A stretch of 54,444 nt of DNA from Candidatus Anammoximicrobium sp. (GTDB lineage: Bacteria; Planctomycetota; Planctomycetia; Pirellulales; Pirellulaceae), in NCBI GenBank assembly GCA_012515235.1, contig JAAYYU010000097.1, positions 1 to 54,444 on the forward strand, written 5' to 3'. Under the pieces are notes generated by a model. That model did not search any database and was not told the origin of the DNA. It was given only the letters and a program-made list of their open reading frames with translations. This document shows, piece by piece, positions 1 through 8,922 of this stretch (within the stretch, counting starts at the first letter, position 1; every line of letters starts with the position of its first letter). A program made the translations under genes and the position numbers.

Positions 1-306
1 CGGTTTTGGGCGTCGGCGCTGAAGCGGCGGCAAGGCGTCGCACAGAACCGGTAGGTTCTTGTGCATAAACGACTTTGGTCACCAGAAAGGCGGAGGTATT
101 ACTTGACGGGGCGCCTAATCGCAGAGGGACGCAGGAACCGCGGCTGAATTGAGGAGAGCTTGCCTTGGGCAGCAAGTGGGAGGGAGAAATCGGAAATCTC
201 GCCACCCTAAAGACCGTTTTCCAGGGTGATCCAGTCAGGAGCGTACGGGCCGATCCGAGCTACCGATTCGCCGGGCTGAATCGTTCAGCGGTGGAAGGGG
301 CTTGAC
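1..306. other. Left-edge non-coding stretch
   Basis: No convincing gene is visible. A short imperfect hairpin occurs at 40-64 (arms GCACAGAACC and GGTTCTTGTGC with one bulged T), with no T-run after it. The stretch lies downstream of the rhamnosidase stop and may include its 3' untranslated region. Confidence 0.4.
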
Positions 307-3024
307 TCAATCGCCCCCGGCATCATGGGGCGTCTGGAACGTGTAGCGTCCGGAGTCGACCCGATAAACGGCTGCCCGGTTTTCCCTTCGCAGAAACCGC
401 ACGCCCTGGGCCTGCTCGGCCGGCCCGCCGCTTTCGCGGATCGCCGTCCGATCCTGGGTGGGGACGTAAACCGTGGCCGTCGAGCCTGCCGGGACATCCA
501 CGGTCAGGCGGAATTGTCCGTCTTCGATTTGCCATCCGCTGGCGACGGTACCGCGGAGCGAACGGTACGAGGCCCGTGCAAACGTCAAATCGCCCACGAC
601 CGCCGGACGGACAAAGACATGTTGAAATCCCGGCGAAGCCGGATCGGCGCGGATTCCGGCCAGCCCTTCCACGAACCAAGCCCCGACCGAAAGGAACGAG
701 GTATGGTTCTGCGATTCGTCGCCGTTCCAGCGTTCCCAGATGGTGGTCGCGCCCTGATCGAGCATATAGCCCCAACTGGGATACGTCCTGCGGCTGACCA
801 GCGGGTAGACCAGATCGCTGCGGTTGGCTTGCGTCAGGAATTTCAACAGGAAGTACGTACCCAAGACGCCGGAGTCGATGTGTTCTTTCTGAGTCACCAG
901 GATTTCCTGCTGGAGGCTGGCCAGGACCTTGTCCCGCAACTGGTCCGGCACGGTTTCGGTCAGCAGGGCGAGCGCCGGGTAGGGCTGTTCGCCCGTGACG
1001 TAGGTCGCCTTGGTGGCGTCGAAGCAGGCTGCATGCGCGGCCCGATTGATTCGCTGGGCCTGCTCCCGGTACGCGGCCGCGTCGTCCGTCTTTCCCAACA
1101 CGTCGGCCACGCGGGCAGTTAATTGCGTGACGTAGGACCAGTAACACGTGTTGAAGAAGATCCGCAACGGTTCGGGCGTAAAGGTCCATCGGGGAGCCAC
1201 GTTCCGGCCCGGCGCGACCCAGTCGGCCAGGAAATCCCACTCGCCGCCGAACGGCTGGAGGATATGGTCCCGACTCTTGCTGGCCAGCCAGCGGAGATAG
1301 CCCTGCATCATCGGGTAGTTGTCTTCCAGAATCCGCTTGTCGCCGTACTGGACGTAGCACTGCCAGGGCAGCGTCACGACGATCCCGCCCCAGGCCGGCC
1401 CGCCGCCGCCGATGTACGTCGGCGCGGTGTGCGGCACCTCGCCGGATTGCGGGTCCTGCACGTCGCGCCAGTCGGCCAGCCATTTTGTGAACAGCGGTCC
1501 CTGATCGAAACTGTACAGGGCCGTGTCGACGGCGACCTGGCCTTCCGCGCCGTAGCCGAGTCGCTCGCGGTGCGGGCAGTCGACCACGTAGCCGCCCAGG
1601 CTCAAGCAGCGGTACGTCCACAGGACCGTCTCGTAGATCCGGTTGAGCAGTTCGTGGGAGCACTCGAACCGGCCGACCCGCCCGTAGTCGCTGTGGATCG
1701 CATGGCCGCGCACCCGGTTCAGGTCGGGCGGCTGTTTCAATCCGCTCACCGTCACCCAGCGAAAGGCATGGTAGTTGAACCGGCTGCAGAAGACGTTGCG
1801 GCCGTCGCTGCGCGGCACGTACTGGTCGAATTGGCGAAACGTCTGCACGCCAGGCTTGTCGACCGGGCGCTCGCTGTAGTCCAGTTGCACGGTTTGGCCG
1901 CGCGGAGCGTCCAGCGGGATCTCCAGCCAGCCGGTATAGTTGCGGCCCATATCGATCACGTACACGCCCGGCGACAATTCCCGGACGGAGACGGGGCGGA
2001 TCGTTTCGACGCGCCGATCCGGCTGGACCATTTGAGCCGCAAGGCGACCGACCGGCGGATCGAATGCGGCAGTCGGCGCCCAGGCGGTGTCGTCCAAGTC
2101 GGCCGAGTTCCAGCCGGGCAGTTCCAACGTCGCGTCGTACCGCTCGCCGCCGAAATCGTTGAATCGCCAGTTTCCCAGATAGGAGATTGGCGTAGGATGC
2201 GACTTCCAAGTCGGATCAGTGGCCACGCGCACGGTCTGTCCGCCAGCCAGAGTGACTTCGATTTGCGCCTGGGCCATGGCCCCGTACGGCAACTCGTACG
2301 GTTTGTGTGCGGCCCAGCCGCGCCCCAGCCAGAGTGCCACGCAGTTGCGGCCCGGAACCAGCAACGGGCCAATGTCGTAAGTCAGATACAGCGCCCGATG
2401 CCGGTAATCGCAGACTGCCGGGCTGAGCACCGCGTCACCGACTTTGCGGCCGTTGACGTACAGCTCGTGGTATCCCAGCGTGGCGACGTAGGCTTCCGCA
2501 TGGTCGAGCGGGCCGTCGAGCGTGAAGGTCTTGCGGAGCCAAAGCGATGACGGCGATTGGCTCGGCTTGGACCTGTCGCCGCCGGCCGCGATCCACTGAC
2601 CGGACCAGTCTTCCGGTTTGAGCAAGCCCATCGACCAGTAGGCAGATTCGCTCCAGGCCTGCTCGCGGCCGTCTTTGTCCCACCATTTCACTTTCCAGAA
2701 GCATCGCATCCGCGAGCCCAGCGCCCGGCCGGCGTACTCGATCAGCGTGGTTTGGCCGGATTCGACCTTGCCGGAATCCCACACGCTGCCCGTGTCTCGA
2801 TTCAACTCGTCCAAGCTGTCGGCGACGAGAATGCGGTAGGCCGTCTGCCGCTGTCCGCGCCGGTCGCAGGGCACGATCCAACTGAGCCGCGGCCGGACGA
2901 CGTCGATTCCGAGAGGGTTGACGAGGTATTCGCACGTCAGGTCGGTGGCGGCCAATTCGGCCTGCGCCGCCCCAGCAGGCAGCCCGCCCAGCGTACACAG
3001 CAGAAGCCCGATGACAGGTCGCAT
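307..3024 (-). CDS. Secreted GH78 alpha-L-rhamnosidase
   Basis: The 905-residue product matches the bacterial GH78 architecture: a signal peptide (about 1-22, ending GAAQA), an N-terminal Ig-like domain, a CBM67-like beta-sandwich near residue 185 (YHELYVNGRKVGD), a beta-domain, an (alpha/alpha)6 catalytic barrel and a C-terminal beta domain. The signature DCPHRERLGYGAEGQ near residue 482 corresponds to the family DCPQRDERLGW-type motif carrying an acidic catalytic residue, and GGEWDFLADW near 595 matches the family GDW segment. Such enzymes release terminal L-rhamnose from pectin, ulvan-like or other polysaccharides outside the cytoplasm. A strong GAGGAG ribosome site sits 8 nt before the ATG. 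It is monocistronic, with its own predicted promoter at 3067-3094. Family assignment is secure; the substrate is unknown. Confidence 0.93.
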   Translation of the reverse strand: MRPVIGLLLCTLGGLPAGAAQAELAATDLTCEYLVNPLGIDVVRPRLSWIVPCDRRGQRQTAYRILVADSLDELNRDTGSVWDSGKVESGQTTLIEYAGRALGSRMRCFWKVKWWDKDGREQAWSESAYWSMGLLKPEDWSGQWIAAGGDRSKPSQSPSSLWLRKTFTLDGPLDHAEAYVATLGYHELYVNGRKVGDAVLSPAVCDYRHRALYLTYDIGPLLVPGRNCVALWLGRGWAAHKPYELPYGAMAQAQIEVTLAGGQTVRVATDPTWKSHPTPISYLGNWRFNDFGGERYDATLELPGWNSADLDDTAWAPTAAFDPPVGRLAAQMVQPDRRVETIRPVSVRELSPGVYVIDMGRNYTGWLEIPLDAPRGQTVQLDYSERPVDKPGVQTFRQFDQYVPRSDGRNVFCSRFNYHAFRWVTVSGLKQPPDLNRVRGHAIHSDYGRVGRFECSHELLNRIYETVLWTYRCLSLGGYVVDCPHRERLGYGAEGQVAVDTALYSFDQGPLFTKWLADWRDVQDPQSGEVPHTAPTYIGGGGPAWGGIVVTLPWQCYVQYGDKRILEDNYPMMQGYLRWLASKSRDHILQPFGGEWDFLADWVAPGRNVAPRWTFTPEPLRIFFNTCYWSYVTQLTARVADVLGKTDDAAAYREQAQRINRAAHAACFDATKATYVTGEQPYPALALLTETVPDQLRDKVLASLQQEILVTQKEHIDSGVLGTYFLLKFLTQANRSDLVYPLVSRRTYPSWGYMLDQGATTIWERWNGDESQNHTSFLSVGAWFVEGLAGIRADPASPGFQHVFVRPAVVGDLTFARASYRSLRGTVASGWQIEDGQFRLTVDVPAGSTATVYVPTQDRTAIRESGGPAEQAQGVRFLRRENRAAVYRVDSGRYTFQTPHDAGGD

Positions 3025-3066
3025 TGGTTCAACTCCTCAAGCGGACCCGGACTCGTAACGCCGTTG

Positions 3067-3094
3067 AGTCTACTCTCACACGCCGCGGTTTCAA
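3067..3094 (-). promoter_or_regulatory. Predicted sigma70-type promoter of the rhamnosidase
   Basis: On the minus strand, TTGAAA (3089-3094) and TAGACT (3067-3072) are separated by 16 bp. The predicted leader is about 36 nt and contains the GAGGAG site. This is a consensus match by eye, not a measured start. Confidence 0.45.
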
Positions 3095-3294
3095 GGCGGT
3101 GGACGGGGGCGGCTGTGGACGGGGCCAGAGCCGCGCGGGACGGGGACCGTGGGAGCCGGTGGCTTGAGCGGGGCGAGGCGGGGGGGCTTGTCGAAGCGTT
3201 GGCGGGCAACGCCACGGCCGGCGGTGGCCTCTTAGCACCTAACGGGAAACTGCCACGGAGAGTCGCTGTCTACGATGGCACGGTCGCGCGAAAT

Positions 3295-3391
3295 GGGGTC
3301 AGGCTTACAGAATTCAGTTTTGGCCGAGTTTGGTGCCAGCCACGTCGTACGACTCTGCCCGGCCAAAACTGAATTCTGTAAGCCTGACCCC
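3295..3391 (+). repeat. Palindromic element family A, copy 1
   Basis: Two perfect 31-bp inverted arms (3295-3325 and 3361-3391, beginning GGGGTCAGGCTTACAGAATT) enclose a 35-bp centre. A second copy in the opposite orientation lies at 39363-39420. Homology continues beyond the arms in the same relative orientation: GCGAAAT precedes the element, and AGCACCG-AACC-TGACTT follows it in both copies. This looks like a non-autonomous mobile palindrome (REP- or MITE-like). No transposase lies nearby. Confidence 0.85.
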
Positions 3392-3480
3392 AGCACCGAA
3401 ACCGTGACTTCATCAACGACGCGGCAAAAGTGTCGAACTCCCGTTTGGTGCTAGCGCACCGCGACCTGGGTTCGAGCGAG

Positions 3481-3510
3481 TTGCCGGGCCCGGCCCGTCG
3501 TGACTACAAT
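3481..3510 (+). promoter_or_regulatory. Predicted promoter of the 810-residue secreted protein
   Basis: TTGCCG (3481-3486) and TACAAT (3505-3510) are 18 bp apart, about 50 nt before the ATG at 3562. A perfect 12-bp palindrome, GCCGGGCCCGGC (3483-3494), overlaps the -35 box and spacer and could be an operator, though such sequences arise by chance at this GC content. Confidence 0.4.
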
Positions 3511-3561
3511 GACGCCCGGCACTTACTGAGGTCGAAACAGATGGATCGATGAGGCAAACCC

Positions 3562-5994
3562 ATGAATCCAACCGTCCCCTTCGTTGCGGCGCGCGCCCTG
3601 TTGAAGCACGGAGCGTGGGGTCTGTGGCTGATGATCGCTGGCGGAGCGGTATGCCTGGACGCTGAAGAACTCCGCTTGATCGAGCAAGAGCAGCGGATCC
3701 CGCCGGGGCAAACGGCGGCCTTTGATTTCGGCACGGTCCCGCAGCGCGACACGACGGTCCTGTTGCGCGTCACCGCGCGGCTGCACCTGGCGGCGCCTGC
3801 CGGATCGATGTACTTCTTGCGCATGGAATTGAACGGGCGTGAGATTCAGCCGGCGCGGAGTCGGCGGGTGATCCGCCTGGTGAATCGCCCCGTGGAGTCC
3901 CCGGTAGCGGCGAACCTGCCGGCGCCGTGGTTTGGGAATCATGCCTGGCGTCTGCTGTACTCGCCCAATTTCGACTACCGGCCGAGTTACTGCCCGGACG
4001 ATCCCTACACGTTTGTGCTGGACGTCACCGACCTGGTGAACCCGGCGGCGGAGAACCGTTTAGCGATCACCAACACGGCTGATAAGCTGCGCAAATCCTG
4101 GACCGCGCCCGACGGCGAACTGGTGCTCCGCGAGTTGTCCGTCACCGTGCGGTCCGGCGCGAGCCCGACGATGACCGCGAAAGCGGCGCTGACGCCGGTG
4201 ATCAACACGGGCCAGCCGGCGGCCGGTCCGGCGCGGTACGAAGGCCGCCTGGCGCCCGGCGGCGGGCTGGCCGTCACGGTCGGCTCGTGCCAGTGGGAGT
4301 TTTCCAGCGCTTTCTCGTATCCCCACGCGGGCTTCAATCGGTTGCTCGCCGGGAGCGACGCAGATCGGACGGGCCCGTCGAGTTGGACGCAACGGATCGT
4401 TTCGCCGACGCGGCTGGAAGCCGCAGGCCCTCATTATCGCTTGACGCGGACCGTTCGTTTCGGCCCGGTCAAGATCGAGGTGGCGGACGAGTTGACGAAC
4501 CTCGATCCGCAAGCCCCGCTGGGATTGGTGGTCCGGCACGAGGTGAGCCTGGCGGCGCTGGCCGATCCGGCGGTGCGGCTGGCGGGAAATCCAGATCCGG
4601 CGGTAAGCGACTATTACTCGCCGGCCAATCCGAGCGTCCACGTGCGCCTGGCGGACCAGGGGTTGGGAATGCTGGCCGAGGACGATGTGTTTCGGAATCA
4701 GGCCCGCTTGTTCTGCGGAGCCGAGCCGCCCGTGGCCGGTCTGCGGACCGAGATGCTCCGGCTGGGGCCAGGCGAGTCGCAAACGTTGCGCTGGTCGATC
4801 TGGCCGGTGGCAGGGCCGGACTACTTCGATTTTGTCAACCTCGTGCGCGCCGATTGGGGTGCGAACTTCACGGTCCCTGGTGCGTGGACCTTTTTTCACC
4901 CCGACTCGATTCTCAATCAAACCCCGGAACAGATCCGGGAGAAATTCCAGCGATTGGGGATTCGCTTTGCCTGCTACTGCGGCGGCTGGGTGGATCACAA
5001 GCACGACCGCAAGCGGATCGGCTTCGGGACCGGCGTGCTGGACGATTACTGGGCCGATTTCCGCAGCCGGCTCCGTCAAGCCGCCGTTCGGATCCGCGAG
5101 GCTTGCCCGGAGGTGAAAGTGCTCGTCTACTACGACACACAGCGCGACACCTCCGAGACGGGCCACGAGCGATTCCGCGACAGTTGGCTTGTCGGTCCGA
5201 CGGGCCAGCCGTTGTCGACCGAGTGGGGCGGCGTCTACAGTCTGACGTGGAGCATGGTCGCCACGCTGGAGAATTCCTTCGGCGGCGTCATGCTGCAAGC
5301 CGTGGAACGCTACCGCGGCGAGATCGGCGCCGACGGACTGTACTGGGACGAAATGGAAGGCGTGGCCTACGGCACGCCGCTGGTGACGTACAACATGGCC
5401 GACGGGCACTCGTGCCTGATCGATCCGAAAACGTACGCCATCCAGCGCGAGATCGGCATCACGACGCTGCTGGGCGAAGGGCATCGGCTGGCCGTGATCG
5501 AGCGGGCCCGCCGCAACGGCGGCGCGGTGATGGGCAACGGCCCGGCCTGTACGCGGGCGATGCTGGCCACGGGCGTGCCGCGGATGGTCGAGATCCAGCA
5601 CAACGATTCCTGGTGCTACGAAGGGAACCTTGGCACGCCGCTGGGCTACATGTCCAGCCGGATGGATTTCGGCAACGTGGTCCGGGCGCTCCAGATGGCT
5701 TGCCTGCCGGTAGGCACGCGTTACGACTATCCTCACGAAATCTCCCGCTACCTGTTCCCGTTTACGCCGCTCGAGCTGCACGCGGGCTATCTGCTGGGCC
5801 GCGAGCGGATCATCACGCTGCACTCGGGCAGCTACGGCTGGCCGGACGGGCCTTGTCGCGTGGCCGTGCGGCATTTCGACCGCGACGGCAAGCTTACGAA
5901 GACCGAAGTCTCAGCGGACCGCACGGCGCAAACGGCGGTGCAAGTCGGCTCGGGCGAGGCGGTGGTGATCGAGCGTTTGCCGGCCGAGCCGTGA
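3562..5994 (+). CDS. Secreted glycoside-hydrolase-like protein, family not recognised
   Basis: This 810-residue protein starts with a hydrophobic leader (about residues 10-32, GAWGLWLMIAGGAVCLDA), so it is probably exported. The first half looks like beta-sandwich modules. From about residue 435 (WTFFHPDSIL) the sequence resembles a TIM-barrel glycosidase, with alternating strand/helix pattern, RIREACPEVKVLVYYDTQ, and DGLYWDEMEG at about 592-602, which has the look of a catalytic-acid strand end. I cannot assign a CAZy family. It is transcribed away from the GH78 gene and converges on dsbD, with 38 bp between stops. Proximity to the rhamnosidase suggests polysaccharide breakdown, but that is inference. 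Confidence 0.8.
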   Translation: MNPTVPFVAARALLKHGAWGLWLMIAGGAVCLDAEELRLIEQEQRIPPGQTAAFDFGTVPQRDTTVLLRVTARLHLAAPAGSMYFLRMELNGREIQPARSRRVIRLVNRPVESPVAANLPAPWFGNHAWRLLYSPNFDYRPSYCPDDPYTFVLDVTDLVNPAAENRLAITNTADKLRKSWTAPDGELVLRELSVTVRSGASPTMTAKAALTPVINTGQPAAGPARYEGRLAPGGGLAVTVGSCQWEFSSAFSYPHAGFNRLLAGSDADRTGPSSWTQRIVSPTRLEAAGPHYRLTRTVRFGPVKIEVADELTNLDPQAPLGLVVRHEVSLAALADPAVRLAGNPDPAVSDYYSPANPSVHVRLADQGLGMLAEDDVFRNQARLFCGAEPPVAGLRTEMLRLGPGESQTLRWSIWPVAGPDYFDFVNLVRADWGANFTVPGAWTFFHPDSILNQTPEQIREKFQRLGIRFACYCGGWVDHKHDRKRIGFGTGVLDDYWADFRSRLRQAAVRIREACPEVKVLVYYDTQRDTSETGHERFRDSWLVGPTGQPLSTEWGGVYSLTWSMVATLENSFGGVMLQAVERYRGEIGADGLYWDEMEGVAYGTPLVTYNMADGHSCLIDPKTYAIQREIGITTLLGEGHRLAVIERARRNGGAVMGNGPACTRAMLATGVPRMVEIQHNDSWCYEGNLGTPLGYMSSRMDFGNVVRALQMACLPVGTRYDYPHEISRYLFPFTPLELHAGYLLGRERIITLHSGSYGWPDGPCRVAVRHFDRDGKLTKTEVSADRTAQTAVQVGSGEAVVIERLPAEP

Positions 5995-6032
5995 TTCCCG
6001 CTCGTCGCCGGCGGCCCCCGAGCCCGAATGCC

Positions 6033-8723
6033 TCAGCGCCGCGCGGCCGCGACCCGCACGTTGTCCGAGGGGCCTGCCTCGCGCACCTTCTCCAGCAGTG
6101 CGGCTTTGGTGTAGAAGCCCATCAGCACGATCGGCTGCGCTCCGCCAGCGGGGAAGATCGCGACGACGGGAACTTGCTTGCTGCCCAGCGACTCGAGTTT
6201 GCGGCCGATCTCGGCGTCGCCGTCGGTCCAGTCGGCCTGCAAGGTCACCACGCCGTTGGCCCGCAACAGATCGCGGACCTCCTGCGTGTTCAGCACGGTC
6301 GCTTCCAGCGTCTTGCAGGTCAGGCACCAGTCGGCGGTGAAGTCGACCAGCACGGTGCGGTTGTCGCCGATCAAACGTTCCAAGCGGCGTTCGCTGTAGG
6401 GCAGCCAGCGAATGGTGGTTGTGTGCTGCGTGATTTCGGACGAGTTCAAAATATCGTCCCCGCCGGAATGCAACGCGGCCTGCTGTTGAATGTACTTGTC
6501 CAAGCGATGTTCCATGATGCCGCGCAGCCCGTACACCTCGTTGCCGCCGATCGTGGTCTGGTTGGTAAACGCCAGCAGCGCGGACAACCCGATGACGGCG
6601 ATTCCTCCCAGCCAGCCGCGCAGCCGCGCCGGGAATTCGGCGGTGATGGGGATCCGTCCAATCCACCAGCACGCGGCGCCCACGCCCAGCAGCAAGGCGA
6701 CTGCAGGCAACACGTTGGCCCAGGCGGTGAAGCTGAGCAGGTAGATCACGGTTCCCAGCAGGACCAGTCCCATCAACCGCTCGAACGTCTCCATCCAGGC
6801 GCCGGGGCGGGGCAGCAGTCGCAGTAATTGCGGAAAGACGCCGATCATCAGGTAGGGGCTTGCCATGCCCAGACCGACCATGGCAAAGATCATATATACC
6901 ACGCTGGCCGGCTTGCCCTGACAGTAACCCAGGGCGATGGCCACTCCCGGACCGCTGCACGGCGTCGCCAGGATGGTGGTGATGATGCCTTTGGCGAACG
7001 CGCCCGCGGGGCCTTCTTTTTCCGTTAGTTCCGTGGCCCGGTCACTGACCGCAAAGCCGGGAATGGGCATTTGCCAGACCCCCAGGAAACTCAAGCCCAT
7101 GGCGAACACGACGGCGGCCAGCGTAATCGTCAGAACTTCGCTGCTGAACTGCTCGCCCCAGCCCACGTTCCAGACCACCAGCAACGTCGCCAAGACGAGA
7201 AACACCGAAATCAGTCCCAACGCGTACCACACGTTCAGCGCCAGCACCTGGGCGCGGCTCTCGCCAGCTTGCTGCACGAACGCCATCACCTTCAAGCCGA
7301 TCACCGGGAGCACGCAGGGCATGATGTTCAGAATCAGGCCACCCAGGAAGGCCCACAGCAGCACCTGGTGGAGCGGCGTTTGGCTGTTCAAGCTCGCCGG
7401 GGGCGATGGCGGGGGCGACGGCGGGGCAGCGCCCGCGATGGGCGGCTCAGGGGCCGGCCCGGCAGGCGCCGCGATTGCTGGCGGCGCCGAGTCCGCAGGC
7501 GGTGGCGGTGCTTCGGAACCGGCAGCCGCCAGTTGTGCCGCCTCGGCGTAGCGGTCCGCCGTGAAGGCCAGCGGCACGGGGCCGCTGTCGGCCGCTTGGC
7601 CCACCGTCACGCGGGCCGTGAATCTTGCCGCCAGCGGACGGTCGCAACTGGTGTCGGTGCAAGTCTGGTACCCCACGATTCCCGCCAGCGTGTGTTCGCC
7701 CGCGGTCGCGTCGGCCGGCACCGTGAATTCAACGGTCCACGTGACGGCCTTCTCGTGGTAACGGACCGGCGGTTGGTCGCCGTCAGGCAACGTGACGATC
7801 GGATCCTGCGAGGCCAGAACGGGCCCCCGCGGCCAGGCAGCAGGCTCCGTCACCACGATCAACGTGGGCTTGGCCACCGCTTGAGGATCGCGCGGCGCGT
7901 AAGCGTACACATGCCAAGTCGGATCGAGCGAGGCCGTGATCGCCAGCTGGAACTTTCCCCCCGGCGGGGTCGTGGCCGGCGTCACCTGCCCCTGCAGGGC
8001 CAGACGCGATCGCTCGGCACGGAACACTCCGGTCGGCGATTCAGCGACCGGGGCAGACGATTCCGCGGCGGGAGCACCCAGTTTCGCTTCCGGTGCCGGC
8101 GCCGCCAACTCACCCTCGAAGCCGCTGAAAACGACCTCGATCTTCTTGCCGAATAGGGGCTTGCACCCAACCTCGTCATTGCAGATTTGACCGTCGAACT
8201 GGAGTTCCAGCTTCAGCTTTTCCGGATTCACACCGGCACTCAACTCGACAGGCGCGGACCAGGTCACCTCGCCATAGTGCTCGCGCAGCGGCGTGTCGAA
8301 GTACTCGACCTTCCGGACCTGGGGCTCCTTGTCGGGGCGAAACTCGCCGCTCAGGCGGATCTGGTCCGTCGTCGGCAACGTGATCTTTGCAGGCCCCGGA
8401 CCGCCTTCCTGGTCCGTCGCATAGATGTGCCAGGAGGGGGCAAGCACCGTCCGAACCTGAATCACGCCCGTACGCTGGCCGCGATTCACCCGCAGGCTTC
8501 CGGCGAACTTGACTTCGCCATCGCCTTCAACAGCACCGCCCACAAAGTCCGCCATGCCGGGCAATTTATCCAGATCGCCGAGTATGGACGGCGGAGCCGG
8601 TTGACGGCCGCCACCAACCGCCGGAGACTGGGGGGCCTGGCCCGCCAACCACGAGGCCGGGAACATCGTCGCAAGGCTTGCAAAGAGAACGAACCACCAT
8701 CTGCGAGTACGTGCTATCATCAT
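6033..8723 (-). CDS. dsbD: DsbD-like thiol:disulfide interchange protein
   Basis: DsbD passes electrons from cytoplasmic thioredoxin across the inner membrane to reduce periplasmic disulfides. The product (896 residues from this start) has a signal peptide; two periplasmic DsbD-alpha-like domains, each with a Cys pair (CNDEVGC near 181, TCTDTSC near 354); an Ala/Pro-rich linker (about 410-445); a membrane domain with the redox cysteines in PCVLPVIGLK (about 468) and ATPCSGPG (about 588); and a C-terminal thioredoxin domain with WCLTC (about 799). The alpha domain is duplicated, unlike E. coli DsbD. The ATG at 8723 (or 8720) is preferred over an upstream in-frame ATG at 8807 because it has an AGGA site, begins a signal peptide, and lies downstream of the predicted promoter at 8766-8795. 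Confidence 0.93.
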   Translation of the reverse strand: MMIARTRRWWFVLFASLATMFPASWLAGQAPQSPAVGGGRQPAPPSILGDLDKLPGMADFVGGAVEGDGEVKFAGSLRVNRGQRTGVIQVRTVLAPSWHIYATDQEGGPGPAKITLPTTDQIRLSGEFRPDKEPQVRKVEYFDTPLREHYGEVTWSAPVELSAGVNPEKLKLELQFDGQICNDEVGCKPLFGKKIEVVFSGFEGELAAPAPEAKLGAPAAESSAPVAESPTGVFRAERSRLALQGQVTPATTPPGGKFQLAITASLDPTWHVYAYAPRDPQAVAKPTLIVVTEPAAWPRGPVLASQDPIVTLPDGDQPPVRYHEKAVTWTVEFTVPADATAGEHTLAGIVGYQTCTDTSCDRPLAARFTARVTVGQAADSGPVPLAFTADRYAEAAQLAAAGSEAPPPPADSAPPAIAAPAGPAPEPPIAGAAPPSPPPSPPASLNSQTPLHQVLLWAFLGGLILNIMPCVLPVIGLKVMAFVQQAGESRAQVLALNVWYALGLISVFLVLATLLVVWNVGWGEQFSSEVLTITLAAVVFAMGLSFLGVWQMPIPGFAVSDRATELTEKEGPAGAFAKGIITTILATPCSGPGVAIALGYCQGKPASVVYMIFAMVGLGMASPYLMIGVFPQLLRLLPRPGAWMETFERLMGLVLLGTVIYLLSFTAWANVLPAVALLLGVGAACWWIGRIPITAEFPARLRGWLGGIAVIGLSALLAFTNQTTIGGNEVYGLRGIMEHRLDKYIQQQAALHSGGDDILNSSEITQHTTTIRWLPYSERRLERLIGDNRTVLVDFTADWCLTCKTLEATVLNTQEVRDLLRANGVVTLQADWTDGDAEIGRKLESLGSKQVPVVAIFPAGGAQPIVLMGFYTKAALLEKVREAGPSDNVRVAAARR

Positions 8724-8765
8724 CCGCTGATTTCCTGTCGCATCACGAGGCATCCATCTGAAGGC

Positions 8766-8795
8766 ATGGTATCGGAGGGAGCGTTGCGAGGTCAA
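8766..8795 (-). promoter_or_regulatory. Predicted promoter of dsbD
   Basis: On the minus strand, TTGACC (8790-8795) and TACCAT (8766-8771) are 18 bp apart, giving a leader of about 36 nt to the ATG at 8723. Confidence 0.4.
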
Positions 8796-8807
8796 TGCGT
8801 TGCCCAC

Positions 8808-8836
8808 TTGCCAAACCTGCCGCCGGTAGGTCTAAC
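8808..8836 (+). promoter_or_regulatory. Predicted promoter of the protoporphyrinogen oxidase gene
   Basis: TTGCCA (8808-8813) and TCTAAC (8831-8836) are 17 bp apart, about 85 nt before the ATG at 8923. It would fire divergently from the dsbD promoter in the same 200-bp gap. Confidence 0.33.
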
Positions 8837-8922
8837 CTTCTTAATAGACCCGTCACGTCGCCGGGCGTGACATCGGGTCGCCAAAGTTGCCCACAGACAG
8901 CTAGCAGGGAACGACATTTCCT

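Larger units (their letters stand above)
3095..3561. other. Intergenic region with an inverted-repeat element
   Basis: This gap between divergent genes holds the palindromic element at 3295-3391, a small hairpin at 3447-3460 (GGTGC-TAGC-GCACC) and a predicted forward promoter at 3481-3510. I see no gene. The 3095-3294 part is very G-rich on this strand. Confidence 0.5.

Noticed and set aside
40..64. Hairpin near the left edge considered as a terminator
   Set aside because: It has a bulge and no following T-run, and no gene ends close by in the window.
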